From contig SFGI01000005.1 of assembly GCA_004557645.1 (NCBI GenBank), forward strand, positions 1 through 61,167: a stretch of DNA of 61,167 bases, read 5' to 3'. The notes under the pieces were generated by a model that saw nothing but the letters and a program-made list of their open reading frames with translations, did no database searches and was not told the origin of the DNA. Shown here one piece after another: positions 27,001 through 35,820 of the stretch. The first letter of the stretch is position 1. The number at the start of each line of letters is the position of its first letter. The translations under genes were made by a program, and so were the position numbers. This DNA comes from [Eubacterium] saphenum. GTDB taxonomy: Bacteria > Bacillota > Clostridia > Lachnospirales > Anaerotignaceae.

Positions 27001-29332
27001 GCTGCTTGATCAGAGCATATCTCGGCCCCGTCGCCTTCTTCGCCTGCACCTCCGAAATGTCTCCGTTCAGCATCCCTTCCAGCCAATTCTTTTCTGTCGC
27101 ATTCAGGTCATTGGGAACCCCGTCGGCAATCTCCTGCAGCCGCCATCTCTCTTTGTTCCATGCCTCAACCTCCGCCGTGGAAACCGTTCCATAGTCAATC
27201 TTTCCCAGAAGGTTGGAACGGAAGCCGTCCGCCTTCTTCCCAACCTCTGCGGCATAGGCCGTATGTACGTCCAATGCGTCCGTCAGCCTGTCCAATGCAC
27301 GGTTGAAGTTTTCCTGATAGTCGATCTTTTCCAGCCCGATTTCTCCCTGCAGCTTCTCTGCAGCCTTTCGTATCTGCAGCAGCTGGTCTGCCTCTCTGTC
27401 AATCCCCTCGGGGAAATATCCGGGGAAATCACGGCTCAGCTCCCTGTAAAAGGCGTCAATGTTGCTGTCCTTTCCGATTTTGATTTTCCCAAGCTTTCCG
27501 TAAAAAGCCTTGTTCCATTCGTTGATATCGGGAATTTCTGCAGCCGCATCAGCGCCCAAAAGGAGCTTTTTCTCTCTCAGCCGTTTTTTCAGTCCGTATG
27601 TCCCCGTCCTGCTCTCTCCGCTGATGCCGAATAATTGCTCAAACAGGCTGTTTCTCCGCTCCTCGCTGATTTTCCCGTCCTCTGCCTCCGCTATCAGCCG
27701 CCGCAGGGCGTTCTGCACCTGCTCTTTCCGTTTCTTTCCTCTCAGGTTGAAAATGCCCACAACCTCGTCGGATACATCTCGCAGAATGCTGTCACTCGTC
27801 CGCAATGCCTCCTGCTGTGTCAGTGTTTTTTCAATCTCCTGCTTTCTGTCCTCAAGCGATTTCTGTGCGTTCCGAATGGCGGCAGGGTCGCCTCCTGTGG
27901 CGTCGCTTACCTCTTGCAGCTTCGCCGCTTTGTATTCTGCGCTCTGCAGGTTGGCATATTCCGTCTCCAAAACCTTGATTTCCTGCTTATTCATCCGCTT
28001 TGCCAGCACGTTTCTGTTCTCTGCCATGCCTGCTGCGGCGCCCTGTATGGTCTCCTGACGGATACCTCCCGTCTCTTCCGCCGTCTCTTTTATCGCCTGC
28101 TCTGCCGCCGCTTCTGCCGGCTCTTCCATGGCCTTTGCCGCCGGTTCTGTCTGCTCTGCCGCTTTCGCTGCCGCCTTTGCCGCCCGCTGTTCCGCCTTCG
28201 CCTGCTTCGCTTTTTGCAAAGCCTTCGCCCCGGCTCCCAGTCCGGCCAGCCCCACGTTAAAGGCCGCATCCATGGCTTCCTGCTTCCCGATATCCTGCAA
28301 AATCTCTTTTCTGCTCTTTCCTTCGGCCATCCCTGCCGCAATGGTGATCGGCGTGTTTACCGCCGTGTCCGCCGCCTGCTGTCCCAGCATCCTTGTGGCA
28401 AATTTCGCTGCATTCGCTTTTTTCGGGTCAAGCAGAACCCTTGCCGCCAGCTTCTGCGCCCCATCCGCTGCCGTTGCCGCCGCCATCCTCTGGCCCAGCT
28501 TTCCTGCTCCTTTCAGTGCCGCTTCTTCCGCTACCTTGCCTATGGTCATGTATCCTGCCCCTGCCTTTGCCATCTCGCCCGTCAGCCGGCCGATAGCTGC
28601 GCTTTTGCCGTTGTTCGCCTTTGTCTCTGCCATCTGCGCTTTCAGTGCTTCGTTCTGCTTCTTCAGCCCTTCATTTCCTATGATCTTCGTGGCAGCATCC
28701 TTCAAATCTCCGCCCATCCCTTCCAGCATCCCTGCTGTAAAGGAAGCACTTTTCAGTCTGCCCTGCAGCTCTGCCTGTAGCTTCGCCACCTTTTCGTATT
28801 GGCTGTTGTCGTTGGTGCCCCGTAAGGTGCGCCCTACCTCGCTCATGCCCTTGCTCACAGCCCGCCGCAGTGTGGCATAGTCCATGTCCTTGTCCTTGGC
28901 CACATAGCTGTATTTTTTCAGTATCTCCTGGGGGTTCAAAAGGCTGTCGTTTGTTTCGTAAAGACGGGTCTTTTCGTCCTTTGCCGTGCTTTTCTGAAAA
29001 GTCGTTCCCGTTCTGCCCAGCCCCCTCATAATCTGAGAATCCGGCACAAATCCCCTGTCTGTATTGATTTTTACAGTAGGTGCTTTCGTTTTCTTCCCCA
29101 TTGTGGAAAGAGATTTCTTCAATCCCGTGTCCCGCACAACCTCAACAGGCTGCCCCTGAGAACGCAAAGAAGGGGTGGCTTTCGCCACCGCCTCCTTTTC
29201 TCTCTGGGGTTTGGGGATATATTCCTCTTCTTCCTCTGCCAGTTTGCCTGTGCGAGGATTGAAGGCGCCTTTGCTGTTGGAAATTTTGCTTTGCAATAAA
29301 CTTCTTGCAGCTGCATTTCTGCCCATGCTCAT
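24047..29332 (-). CDS. Giant putative virion ejection/internal protein
   Basis: A 1761-residue protein, by far the largest here. The N-terminal 150 residues are charged and disordered-looking. Residues about 200-420 are Ala/Lys-rich and helical with small hydrophobic stretches, followed by a long Ala/Glu run. The middle is helical and charged. Residues about 1130-1450 are a more globular part (blocks GYIPGYFPHMNF and MKAYGGIIIGAYIYNDVYEK, the latter a likely membrane segment). No protease, transglycosylase or nuclease motif is evident. Its place last in the late operon, after another very large protein, matches ejection proteins of short-tailed phages or polyvalent injected proteins. ATG 29332 overlaps the previous stop (TGATG). 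Confidence 0.6.
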   Translation of the reverse strand: MSMGRNAAARSLLQSKISNSKGAFNPRTGKLAEEEEEYIPKPQREKEAVAKATPSLRSQGQPVEVVRDTGLKKSLSTMGKKTKAPTVKINTDRGFVPDSQIMRGLGRTGTTFQKSTAKDEKTRLYETNDSLLNPQEILKKYSYVAKDKDMDYATLRRAVSKGMSEVGRTLRGTNDNSQYEKVAKLQAELQGRLKSASFTAGMLEGMGGDLKDAATKIIGNEGLKKQNEALKAQMAETKANNGKSAAIGRLTGEMAKAGAGYMTIGKVAEEAALKGAGKLGQRMAAATAADGAQKLAARVLLDPKKANAAKFATRMLGQQAADTAVNTPITIAAGMAEGKSRKEILQDIGKQEAMDAAFNVGLAGLGAGAKALQKAKQAKAEQRAAKAAAKAAEQTEPAAKAMEEPAEAAAEQAIKETAEETGGIRQETIQGAAAGMAENRNVLAKRMNKQEIKVLETEYANLQSAEYKAAKLQEVSDATGGDPAAIRNAQKSLEDRKQEIEKTLTQQEALRTSDSILRDVSDEVVGIFNLRGKKRKEQVQNALRRLIAEAEDGKISEERRNSLFEQLFGISGESRTGTYGLKKRLREKKLLLGADAAAEIPDINEWNKAFYGKLGKIKIGKDSNIDAFYRELSRDFPGYFPEGIDREADQLLQIRKAAEKLQGEIGLEKIDYQENFNRALDRLTDALDVHTAYAAEVGKKADGFRSNLLGKIDYGTVSTAEVEAWNKERWRLQEIADGVPNDLNATEKNWLEGMLNGDISEVQAKKATGPRYALIKQQYDAQKPLREIEEKINGFKRYKATKRDNLAAETIGEMRMADGAQAGWKDKGTGFLYARETQERNLRDIAPDKETADRIEKVYFAPIHENERQRVLMMQDYKDRLKGLKISTRKNIPIGLPGSGETRCSESALVQWLGENRYELQRMKAAGVTKESYLELENAINRIERGLHPNQLAKINEGIEQLRSIYEELHPMINDVLIRNGYDPIGYIPGYFPHMNFDDPTGPLETAAAKLGFDFSSKELPMDIAGRTETFRPGKRWAGNFLQRTGTKTDYDALRAFDLYIDNISDVIYHTDDIRNLRSMEDYIRYSLSDEGIQKDIDAIRKNRSLKPEEKQAKLDEIYETKMKDHKLQNYVNNLRTYTDLLAGKKHPFDRPLETQLLGRKAYKAINEIENRVAGNMVAANIGSAMTNFIPITQGMSNMRLSSNLKGLGEALISMSKGEMDELTKKSAFLATREGTEQLYKTTMRKISDVAGKPMEWADKFSTQAVWRSRYYDNIAKGMAEEAAIKNADEFARGLFAGRSKGAMPTAFSAKALKPLTMFQLEVNNQISYLLKDIPKEAQGSVLKMMKAYGGIIIGAYIYNDVYEKLTGRRSALDPFGIANEAFGDLTGRKMRNTLDILGDATQGDGLQLTEKTEKKKGAEVYSGLKENIAENIPFIGGLMGGGRIPISSAFPDFDAIGEAKANYATGDITKERKNQIVRKEFGKSLAYMAMPVAGGQIKKTVEGLNMMQKGGNYTQTNKGERLQFAVDQDKKSNWVQAALFGKWATPEGQAHMEKKRTLSENDTETYEKLVDAGAKNTMSFETINRMRQEKKAKEQRRVIRSSLLSDNQKAILYHSITEKDSADRRILDHYQGTESMAKVADCLMRMADYKNNAPKKNILQNTNLPDSEKKYIYLEKLVNKDDREKETKRVDALLGAGISMNDYIQIRTEYGYLYDKKMKGIEKQQIMVNLMNELGLSAAQQAAVKGQLIFGGGHTIDWKI

Positions 29333-32097
29333 CACCAAACTTTCTTGTAAGTCACTTTAGAACCATCCACTACTTCTTTCACCGTTCCTGCGTTTATCAT
29401 CTTGTCCAGCTCAGCATAGGAAACCCATCTCAGTCCTGGCACATAGATCGCTGCCCCGTTGTCCTGATTTGTGATCCTCAGCTCGCCGGAGCCGCCGCTT
29501 CCAGAATTCCCGGAACCGCCGGAACTGCTTTTCTTCCCTCCGCCGCTCCCTTTTGTCACACTGCGGTTCACCTTAGCGATATTCGCCCTCGTCAGTGCCG
29601 CTTCCAGTGCCATCTGCTCCAGCTCTGCATCCTGCATCCGTTTCAGATAGCTGGGGTCGAATCCCAGTGCAGCCAGCTTCTTGTAATCGCCCATCTGCAG
29701 TGCCAGGTTGATCTGCTGCTGTTTCAAGTCATTCTGATACTGTCTATTTGCCAGAATCTCGTTGTAGGTCTGCTGGTTCAGGCTGTTCTGATATTCGTTC
29801 ATCTGCTGCCGGAAGCCTGCTGCCCACTGGTTCCAGCTGTTCTGGTTGGCTCTCTCGTTCTGCCAAGCGTTCATGGCCTGCTGTTTTGCATCTGCATAAT
29901 ATCCGCTGATGTCGCTGTTGGCCTGTGTCTGCGCCTGCAGTGCCTGCAGGGCATAGTCTTTCAGCATCTGCTGTCTTTCCTGCTCGTTCTGGTTCAGGTT
30001 GTTCTGGTAATTGGTCGCAAGCTGCAGGTTCGCTGTTTCGCTTCCGCCGCCGCTGATGCCCAGTGCAGCCAGCTGCTGGGGCAGTGCCACTTCCTGCTGC
30101 CGTTTCAGTATGTATGCCTGTCTGGCAAGGTCGTCATATTCGGCTCCTGCTGCATCCTGGGCCGCCTGGTTCTGTGCCAGTGTCATCTGCAGCAGTGCAT
30201 TTCTCTGGTCTTCCAGGCTTTCCGCCATGTCGTTGTATCCGCCGAAAAGTTCATCCTTCGACATCCCCTGATATTCAGGCATGTTTCCATATCCGCCGGC
30301 CTGCTGCCCTGTTCCATACTGTGGCATTTGCAACAAGTTCTGATAATTGCTGTAGATCTGGTTCGTGTAGCCCTTCGGATTCAGCCCGTTGGCGTTCATC
30401 CAGTTGATTTTGTTCTGTCTCTCCTGCTGAGCCTGCAGCATTTCCTGTGTGCTGCCTGCATTGTTGATCGCCGCAGCATAGTCCTTCTTCGGGTCAAAAT
30501 ATCCAAAGTCCTTCCATGCCTGTTCCATTGTATTCCCTGCATATTGCATCGGAGATTGTGACGCAGCTTTTACCTCTGCGCCCTGTAAAAATGCGTTCTG
30601 GGCTGTCTGTCCTTGTGCCATTGCCGTCACCCCCATTGCCTCAGGATTGTAGATCGGAGCAGTGTAAAGCCCCATTCCGTAGTTGTCTGCTGTGATCCCA
30701 CCGCCATATTTTTCTCGGATATCCCCAAGGCTTAGTCCGCTGTCGGCAGCATCCCCCAGCCGCACGGCAAAGCTCGGGTTGTCCTTCTCCTGCACAGCAC
30801 GTCTGCGGGCGGTTTCCGCCATCTCTGCCGCCACCCTCGCATCATGACCGGCAATGCTGCCCGTGTGTCGGTATACAAAATTCCCGTCCTTGTCATATCT
30901 CGTTGTGGTCACGCTGTTCCCGTTGTATTGGTCGATGAATTTGTTGCCAAGTTCATCTCCCCGCACAACAATGTCCCGGATAAACCCAATATCGTTTTCC
31001 CCCAGGCCATAGCCGTTGCTGTTTTTCAGCGGATAATATCTGTAGTTGTCCCGCAGAGCTTCCGCCGCCTTGTGTGCCGCATCCATGATCTCCTGGTTGC
31101 CTGCCGCCTTCCCTCTGTTCCAATCTGCCTGTATCTGCTTCAGTTTTGCCTGATCTGGCAGGCTCATAGAGGAATCGTCAATGTATGCGCCTGTGCCGTC
31201 CTCTGCCTTCTGGTTGGAATACTTTCTGGTCAGGTATGCTTGTAGGCTGATTCCGTCCAAAAGTGGCGTGCCTGCCGCCGTCTGCTGGGTTGCACTCCGG
31301 TCTATAGCCGTCTGCTGCGCTGGGCTCTGTCCTGCCGCCGTCTGCTGAACTGCGTTCTGCTCCGGTGCAGAGGTCGGTGTCTGCCCAACAGGGTTCCCTG
31401 CATATGTAATTGGCGTTTGCGCAGCGTTGTTGATCTTCATATCCTGGCTTTGCCATATCCCCTTTGGGGTCACTGGCGCAGGGGCTTGGCTGCTCGTCTC
31501 CTTGTAAATATCATTGGTATATCCGTTTTTGTTCTGCCCCGTAGCGTTCAGCCAGTCGATCTTGTTCTGCCGTTCCTGCTGCAGCTGTGCCTTTCGCACT
31601 GGGTCTGTTTCTTTTGCGATTGCCGAAGCATAGTCAAAATTGGCATCAAAATAGCCGGAAGATTTCCCTCCCGGCTTATAAATGTCGTTGGTATATCCGT
31701 TTTTGTTTTGCCCCGTGGCGTTCATCCAGTCGATCTTGTTCTGCCGCTCCTGCTGCAGCTGTGCCTTCTTGGCGGGGTCTGTTTCTTTTGCGATTGCCAA
31801 CGCATAGTCCTTGTTCGGGTCAAAATTCCCGGAAGAGTTGTTCTTGCTGCTGGAAGAACTGTTCTTTCTGCTGGAAGAACTGCTATTGCTGCTGGAAGAA
31901 TTGCTCTTGCTGCCGGAAGAATTGCTTCCCTTGTAGATATCGTTGGTATATCCTTTTTTGTTCTGCCCCGTAGCATTCATCCAGTTGATCTTGTTCTGGC
32001 GTTCCTGCTGCAGCTGCGCCTTCTTGGCGGGGTCTGTTTCCTTCTTGATCGCCGCAGCATAGTCCTTCTTCGGGTCAAAATTTCTTGAAGTGCCCAT
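29332..32097 (-). CDS. Large repeat-containing putative virion/ejection protein
   Basis: A 921-residue protein with four copies of a module of about 47 residues, three near the N-terminus (from residues 7, 91 and 149) and one near residue 540. Each runs from an FDPxxDYAxAI start through QQERQNKIxW to GYTNxIY. A Ser-rich linker separates copies one and two. The region about 640-850 is Gln/Asn-rich and helical, with many MQ, QQ and NQ runs, and the last 60 residues start with a Gly/Ser-rich segment. No enzymatic motif is recognised. It is placed between the lysis genes and the giant protein, so an internal or ejected virion role is likely. GGAGGGGG precedes the start. Confidence 0.55.
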   Translation of the reverse strand: MGTSRNFDPKKDYAAAIKKETDPAKKAQLQQERQNKINWMNATGQNKKGYTNDIYKGSNSSGSKSNSSSSNSSSSSRKNSSSSSKNNSSGNFDPNKDYALAIAKETDPAKKAQLQQERQNKIDWMNATGQNKNGYTNDIYKPGGKSSGYFDANFDYASAIAKETDPVRKAQLQQERQNKIDWLNATGQNKNGYTNDIYKETSSQAPAPVTPKGIWQSQDMKINNAAQTPITYAGNPVGQTPTSAPEQNAVQQTAAGQSPAQQTAIDRSATQQTAAGTPLLDGISLQAYLTRKYSNQKAEDGTGAYIDDSSMSLPDQAKLKQIQADWNRGKAAGNQEIMDAAHKAAEALRDNYRYYPLKNSNGYGLGENDIGFIRDIVVRGDELGNKFIDQYNGNSVTTTRYDKDGNFVYRHTGSIAGHDARVAAEMAETARRRAVQEKDNPSFAVRLGDAADSGLSLGDIREKYGGGITADNYGMGLYTAPIYNPEAMGVTAMAQGQTAQNAFLQGAEVKAASQSPMQYAGNTMEQAWKDFGYFDPKKDYAAAINNAGSTQEMLQAQQERQNKINWMNANGLNPKGYTNQIYSNYQNLLQMPQYGTGQQAGGYGNMPEYQGMSKDELFGGYNDMAESLEDQRNALLQMTLAQNQAAQDAAGAEYDDLARQAYILKRQQEVALPQQLAALGISGGGSETANLQLATNYQNNLNQNEQERQQMLKDYALQALQAQTQANSDISGYYADAKQQAMNAWQNERANQNSWNQWAAGFRQQMNEYQNSLNQQTYNEILANRQYQNDLKQQQINLALQMGDYKKLAALGFDPSYLKRMQDAELEQMALEAALTRANIAKVNRSVTKGSGGGKKSSSGGSGNSGSGGSGELRITNQDNGAAIYVPGLRWVSYAELDKMINAGTVKEVVDGSKVTYKKVW

Positions 32098-32111
32098 TGG
32101 CTACCCCCTCC

Positions 32112-32927
32112 TTATCCCTGCTTTTTTGTCCAAAGCCTGTCCAGCAGCACCATGCACCGCAGCATATCCCAGCTCATGTCCAGATGCTCTGTGTCTGCAA
32201 TGCAGTCATAGATGTCCATTTCTTCGATCAGTGGTCTTGCCCAGCTGGGCAGCTCCTCCATGGTCTGATATCTCTTTTCCTCAGGCATTTTCTTTTCCTC
32301 CTCCCTGTATTCCGTCTTGTAAAATTCGCAGATGCCCTTGCAGATGGCTTCCCCGCATTCCCTGCAGTAGTCCTCCGTGCAAAGCAGCTCCGCTTCCTCT
32401 CGGTTCGTCATAAAGCCGCATTCCACCAGTACAGCATGCATCCTCGTAGCGTTCAGCACATAAAGGTCACCGCTCCGCTTGATGCCACGGCTCTTTCTTC
32501 CCGTCTCCAAGATCAGCCCATAATGTACGCATTTCGCCAGGCGGTAAGTTTCGCTGTCTCCTGTGGAGGAAACAGCGTTTCCTCCCACGGCTTCGCCGCA
32601 TCCGACCTTTTCATATACCCATGTTTCAATGCCGTTTGCCCCGTTCCATTCCGTCCCATGGGCATTTGCATGGATGCTGATGTAAACATCCGCCCTTGCG
32701 TCGTTGGCTCTCTGTACCCTCGTTTTCAGGGGTGTGTCTGTGTCCTCCGGGGCCACCATCAGCGTGTCGAATCCATTTCTCTGCAGTGCCTCCTGCAGAA
32801 ATTCTGCCGTTCTTTCGTTGAAGTCGTTTTCTTTCAAAATTTTGCCATCAGAAAAGGCAGGGCTTCTCTTCCCTGCCGTTTCCTTTCCGTGGCCGTCATC
32901 GATGGCAATTAAAATCTTCTTTTTCAT
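32112..32927 (-). CDS. N-acetylmuramoyl-L-alanine amidase (phage endolysin)
   Basis: A 271-residue endolysin that cuts the amide bond between muramic acid and the stem peptide. The Amidase_3 domain fills residues 1-185: zinc ligands are His in IDDGHGKET, Glu in NDFNERTAEF and His in SIHANAHG, and the catalytic Glu is in VLVECGFMTN. The C-terminal 60 residues (YQTMEELPSWARPLIEEM) look like a cell-wall-binding module common in Firmicutes phage lysins. The most likely start is 32927 within an ATG-rich stretch. It follows the holin and one small gene. Confidence 0.88.
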   Translation of the reverse strand: MKKKILIAIDDGHGKETAGKRSPAFSDGKILKENDFNERTAEFLQEALQRNGFDTLMVAPEDTDTPLKTRVQRANDARADVYISIHANAHGTEWNGANGIETWVYEKVGCGEAVGGNAVSSTGDSETYRLAKCVHYGLILETGRKSRGIKRSGDLYVLNATRMHAVLVECGFMTNREEAELLCTEDYCRECGEAICKGICEFYKTEYREEEKKMPEEKRYQTMEELPSWARPLIEEMDIYDCIADTEHLDMSWDMLRCMVLLDRLWTKKQG

Positions 32928-32946
32928 AACCATCACCCGGCTTTCT

Positions 32947-33417
32947 TTAATTGATGTCGACCCATTCTTCCCAGCATTTGTCCTTGTCCAGTGTCAGGTC
33001 GGGGTTGTATTCCACGCTTGCCACATGGATTCTTGCGCCCTTCTGCTCGTCCAGGATCAGTGTTTCGCTGTAGAGGGTTCTGCCGCCGTCGGCGTGTTCT
33101 GTCTTTTCTGTGTAGATCACCTGTGCGCTGGCAGGGTTGTTCTTATAGCCCAGGCAGACCATAGGTGCCACCCACTGCCCGTCCAGCTTCAGCCAGAAGC
33201 CGCAGATGCGGTGTTCTTCGGGGATGCATTTTTCTTCCCTTGCGTCGTGCATCAGCACTTCCGCCTGCTTTTTGTCGTATCTGATCTCGTTGCCGTTTCT
33301 CAGCTTTTCATGCCAGTAGCCAAATTCATCTACCCAGATATCTCTGTCCACCAGATTGCCTTCGGCATCCACGTTTTTTCTCAGCCATTCTTTTGTAATA
33401 CCGCTTTTCAGTTTCAT
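32947..33417 (-). CDS. Hypothetical phage protein between holin and amidase
   Basis: A 156-residue soluble, Trp- and Glu-rich protein. Blocks RDIWVDEFGYWHEKLR near residue 25 and ICGFWLKLDGQWVAPMVC near residue 70 suggest a beta-rich fold; I do not recognise the family. It overlaps the holin by 4 bases, so it belongs to the lysis cassette or is an accessory virion protein. Confidence 0.7.
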   Translation of the reverse strand: MKLKSGITKEWLRKNVDAEGNLVDRDIWVDEFGYWHEKLRNGNEIRYDKKQAEVLMHDAREEKCIPEEHRICGFWLKLDGQWVAPMVCLGYKNNPASAQVIYTEKTEHADGGRTLYSETLILDEQKGARIHVASVEYNPDLTLDKDKCWEEWVDIN

Positions 33418-33890
33418 CTTTCTTCCTCCTTATCTTCTCCTGTGTTGATCTGTGCCGCCGTTTCGATCTTGTCCGCCGTAACCTTCAATCCCTTCACCAG
33501 GTAAGAAGGCACAGGCACGCCCATTTCCACCAGATTTTCCAAAATACTGCGGATCTCGTTCACCAGATAATTCGCCAGCACGAACCAGCCTACCAAATCC
33601 ATAAATTCCAGCGAAACGCCGATGGCCTGCCCCATCTGCCGGAAAGAAAATCCAATAAAAAAGGCAGTCCCAATGACTACCCAATACCAGACCTTTTTCA
33701 TGGCACCAATGGCGCCTACCCTGCTGCAGCTTTCGCCTTTCAAACTGGAACGCATCCAGCCGCTGATCCAGTCAATGACATTGAAAAGCAGAAGCCCTGC
33801 AAAAAGAAACCAATATTTCCCGAATGTTGCTGCCACCGCTGTCAAGACTACACCTCCAATGACATTTGCTTTGTTCAAAATATTTGTCAT
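33414..33890 (-). CDS. Phage holin, TcdE/toxin-secretion holin family
   Basis: A 158-residue membrane protein with hydrophobic segments near residues 10-40, 65-85 and 97-115. The family pattern is evident: a D-W-x-x-G-W block early (NVIDWISGWMRSS), then SRVGAIGAMKKVWYW, then VNEIRSILENLVEMGVPVP. Holins of this class make membrane lesions that release the amidase. Of two nearby ATGs (33896 and 33890), the second has proper spacing from AAGGAGGG. Confidence 0.85.
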   Translation of the reverse strand: MTNILNKANVIGGVVLTAVAATFGKYWFLFAGLLLFNVIDWISGWMRSSLKGESCSRVGAIGAMKKVWYWVVIGTAFFIGFSFRQMGQAIGVSLEFMDLVGWFVLANYLVNEIRSILENLVEMGVPVPSYLVKGLKVTADKIETAAQINTGEDKEEER

Positions 33891-33904
33891 TTCCATATCC
33901 CTCC

Positions 33905-35137
33905 TTATTCCATCCTAACCCTGAACTGCAAGGAATCGTGCCCTTCATCCGATGCTCCGTCTTTCCTATATTTTATGAAAATAAAATGATCACCTGCATC
34001 TAACAAACCAAAATCTAATGTTTTTGCAACAGGAGAATCTCCTTCAAAACTACAAAAGACACCATCGCTATCAACCGCATTTGTCAATACTAGCTCAGTA
34101 TCCACATAGGAAATCAAACCAAAATCGTAACCACTTTCCCCATCACAAATACAATCAAGTAGCAAATGTCTAACACCTTTTGTATTAAATTTCACCTTGC
34201 ATACAGCCGCAGAATTCGATACGCCATTGTTCTGGCTTTCATAATAGCCTGCCGAATTTTGTAAAAATCCGTATGTCGCTCCTTCAACTGCTTCCACACT
34301 CCAACTTCCATCTGGAATTGTTTCAAAAACATCAAACTCAAAGCTCAATTCATCTTGATAATCTCCTTGTTTGATCGTCGCAGTCAACAAAGTATTCCCT
34401 TCAATGTTTCCAGATGTTACGTAACAAATGATTGTATTTGTTGTATTGTCTAACGAAAATGAATCCACAGTTACAATATTTTCATTCAAAGAGATAAATT
34501 TGGGTAAAATTGAATCATATTTATTTCTCCATCCCCTTGTAAAATGCAAAACAATTTCATTCCAACTGGAAAAGTTAGTCACATATCTTTCTATAGATAA
34601 AAATCTTACTGCAGGCCCCATAATATGATTCTCATATTTATCCCAGTATTGTGAAGTTTTCAACACGTCTTCCAGTTCTCCAGAAACCCATATCTCAAAA
34701 AATATTGGAAAATCGCCAAATGTTTCACCGCTAAGTATTGGCACCGTCTCATGTTTTCTCAAGTCTATGAGTGACATTCTATTACAACCAAGAAATGCAG
34801 TACTACTGATACTACCAACATCTTTGGGTATAATTATTTCTGTAAGTGAGCAACATCCATTAAAGGTATTTTTCTTTATTGCAGATACACCATTTGGAAT
34901 AATAATTCGTTCTAGTACATAACATCCTTTCCACAATCCATCATCAAAGGTATATCCCTCAGGGATAACAACGCCCTTTAATGCCACAGATTGTGAAAAC
35001 GAATCTCCATTGATCGCAATACTTGTCCATTCTCTACCCTTGGAAAAACAATAAAAATAATTCCAGATTTTGCAAACATCCTTTTCCCCATGTATGTTAT
35101 TCCATTTGGAATTGTTATTGTTTTCATAGATATACAA
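33905..35137 (-). CDS. Tail fibre, C-terminal part in a shifted frame (leucine-rich repeats)
   Basis: This frame carries the continuation of BspA-like leucine-rich repeats (WTSIAINGDSF, GVVIPEGYTF, RIIIPNGVSAI, EIIIPKDVGSI) followed by a beta-rich C-terminal region of about 250 residues. It probably is not an independent gene. Its first 28 or so residues duplicate the sequence of the upstream gene in another frame, there is no clear ribosome site, and the repeat rhythm joins smoothly with the gene at 34978-35820 if the frame changes near 35045-35052. It would form the receptor-facing part of the fibre. Confidence 0.65.
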   Translation of the reverse strand: MYIYENNNNSKWNNIHGEKDVCKIWNYFYCFSKGREWTSIAINGDSFSQSVALKGVVIPEGYTFDDGLWKGCYVLERIIIPNGVSAIKKNTFNGCCSLTEIIIPKDVGSISSTAFLGCNRMSLIDLRKHETVPILSGETFGDFPIFFEIWVSGELEDVLKTSQYWDKYENHIMGPAVRFLSIERYVTNFSSWNEIVLHFTRGWRNKYDSILPKFISLNENIVTVDSFSLDNTTNTIICYVTSGNIEGNTLLTATIKQGDYQDELSFEFDVFETIPDGSWSVEAVEGATYGFLQNSAGYYESQNNGVSNSAAVCKVKFNTKGVRHLLLDCICDGESGYDFGLISYVDTELVLTNAVDSDGVFCSFEGDSPVAKTLDFGLLDAGDHFIFIKYRKDGASDEGHDSLQFRVRME

Positions 35138-35820
35138 TATCTAAATGCAGATGCACCTATATCCGTTATACTTCTTCCTATCCGCACACCTTGCAGTTTG
35201 ATTCTGCTATCGTCTGATTCTCCCATAACACTATAACTGCCACCAAAACTCATAGAACATCCATCTGCAGGGTCCAGAGTGACTACGTAACTTCCAATAC
35301 TACTATATTTATGCGTTATATTTACATTACCCGTTCCCGCAATAGTTGTTAATGCACTGCCATCTCCAAAGTCAATAGTTACACCGTTTGAAACCGTCTG
35401 ATTAAAATAAATAGACACATTCATACTTTCTTTTTCGGAGATCTCAATGTAAAGCCTTGTCTTCCCGTCATCAGTGATGTATGTCGCCCCAATGTCGCAT
35501 TTTCCATAATCCGCAGTATATGCCTTCACATAGTCCAGTGTCATGTTCCATCCTTGGCAGATCAGTCCTTCTCTTGTTGGAAGAGCAGGCATATCCGTCA
35601 ACTCCGCTGTTTCCGCTGCGGTGTAGGAATAGAGAATCTTTCCGTCATAATCATAAAAGTTTACGTCCTTTTTCGTTACTTTTTCTCCGGATCCTCCACC
35701 TTGAATGGATCTGATTGCATCCGGCATCATATCAACGGTCATCTGTTCCTCTGTTCTGTTCTTCTCCCGAATGGCATCCGCAATATTCGTTAGCTTCGTA
35801 TCTTCGATTACACGTAACAT
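34978..35820 (-). CDS. Tail fibre, N-terminal part (PKD-like domain and start of leucine-rich repeats)
   Basis: A 280-residue protein. Residues 1-40 (LTNIADAIREKNRTEEQMTV) match the start of many Firmicutes phage tail or baseplate proteins. A PKD/Ig-like domain follows near residues 125-190 (FNQTVSNGVTIDFGDGSA), then BspA-type repeats begin (SITDIGASAFRYC, TITIPNGITYMG). After FAKSGIIFIVF the frame runs into unrelated sequence and stops, while the repeats go on in another frame (33905-35137). Start ATG 35820 overlaps the previous stop (TGATG). Confidence 0.75.
   Translation of the reverse strand: MLRVIEDTKLTNIADAIREKNRTEEQMTVDMMPDAIRSIQGGGSGEKVTKKDVNFYDYDGKILYSYTAAETAELTDMPALPTREGLICQGWNMTLDYVKAYTADYGKCDIGATYITDDGKTRLYIEISEKESMNVSIYFNQTVSNGVTIDFGDGSALTTIAGTGNVNITHKYSSIGSYVVTLDPADGCSMSFGGSYSVMGESDDSRIKLQGVRIGRSITDIGASAFRYCISMKTITIPNGITYMGKRMFAKSGIIFIVFPRVENGQVLRSMEIRFHNLWH

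Noticed and set aside
24047..29332. The giant protein as a tape-measure protein
   Set aside because: It lies at the end of the late operon after the lysis genes and lacks tail-tube neighbours, so a tape-measure role is unlikely, though not excluded.
31417..32088. Long plus-strand frames opposite the 921-residue protein
   Set aside because: They repeat because the minus-strand module repeats; no start signals.
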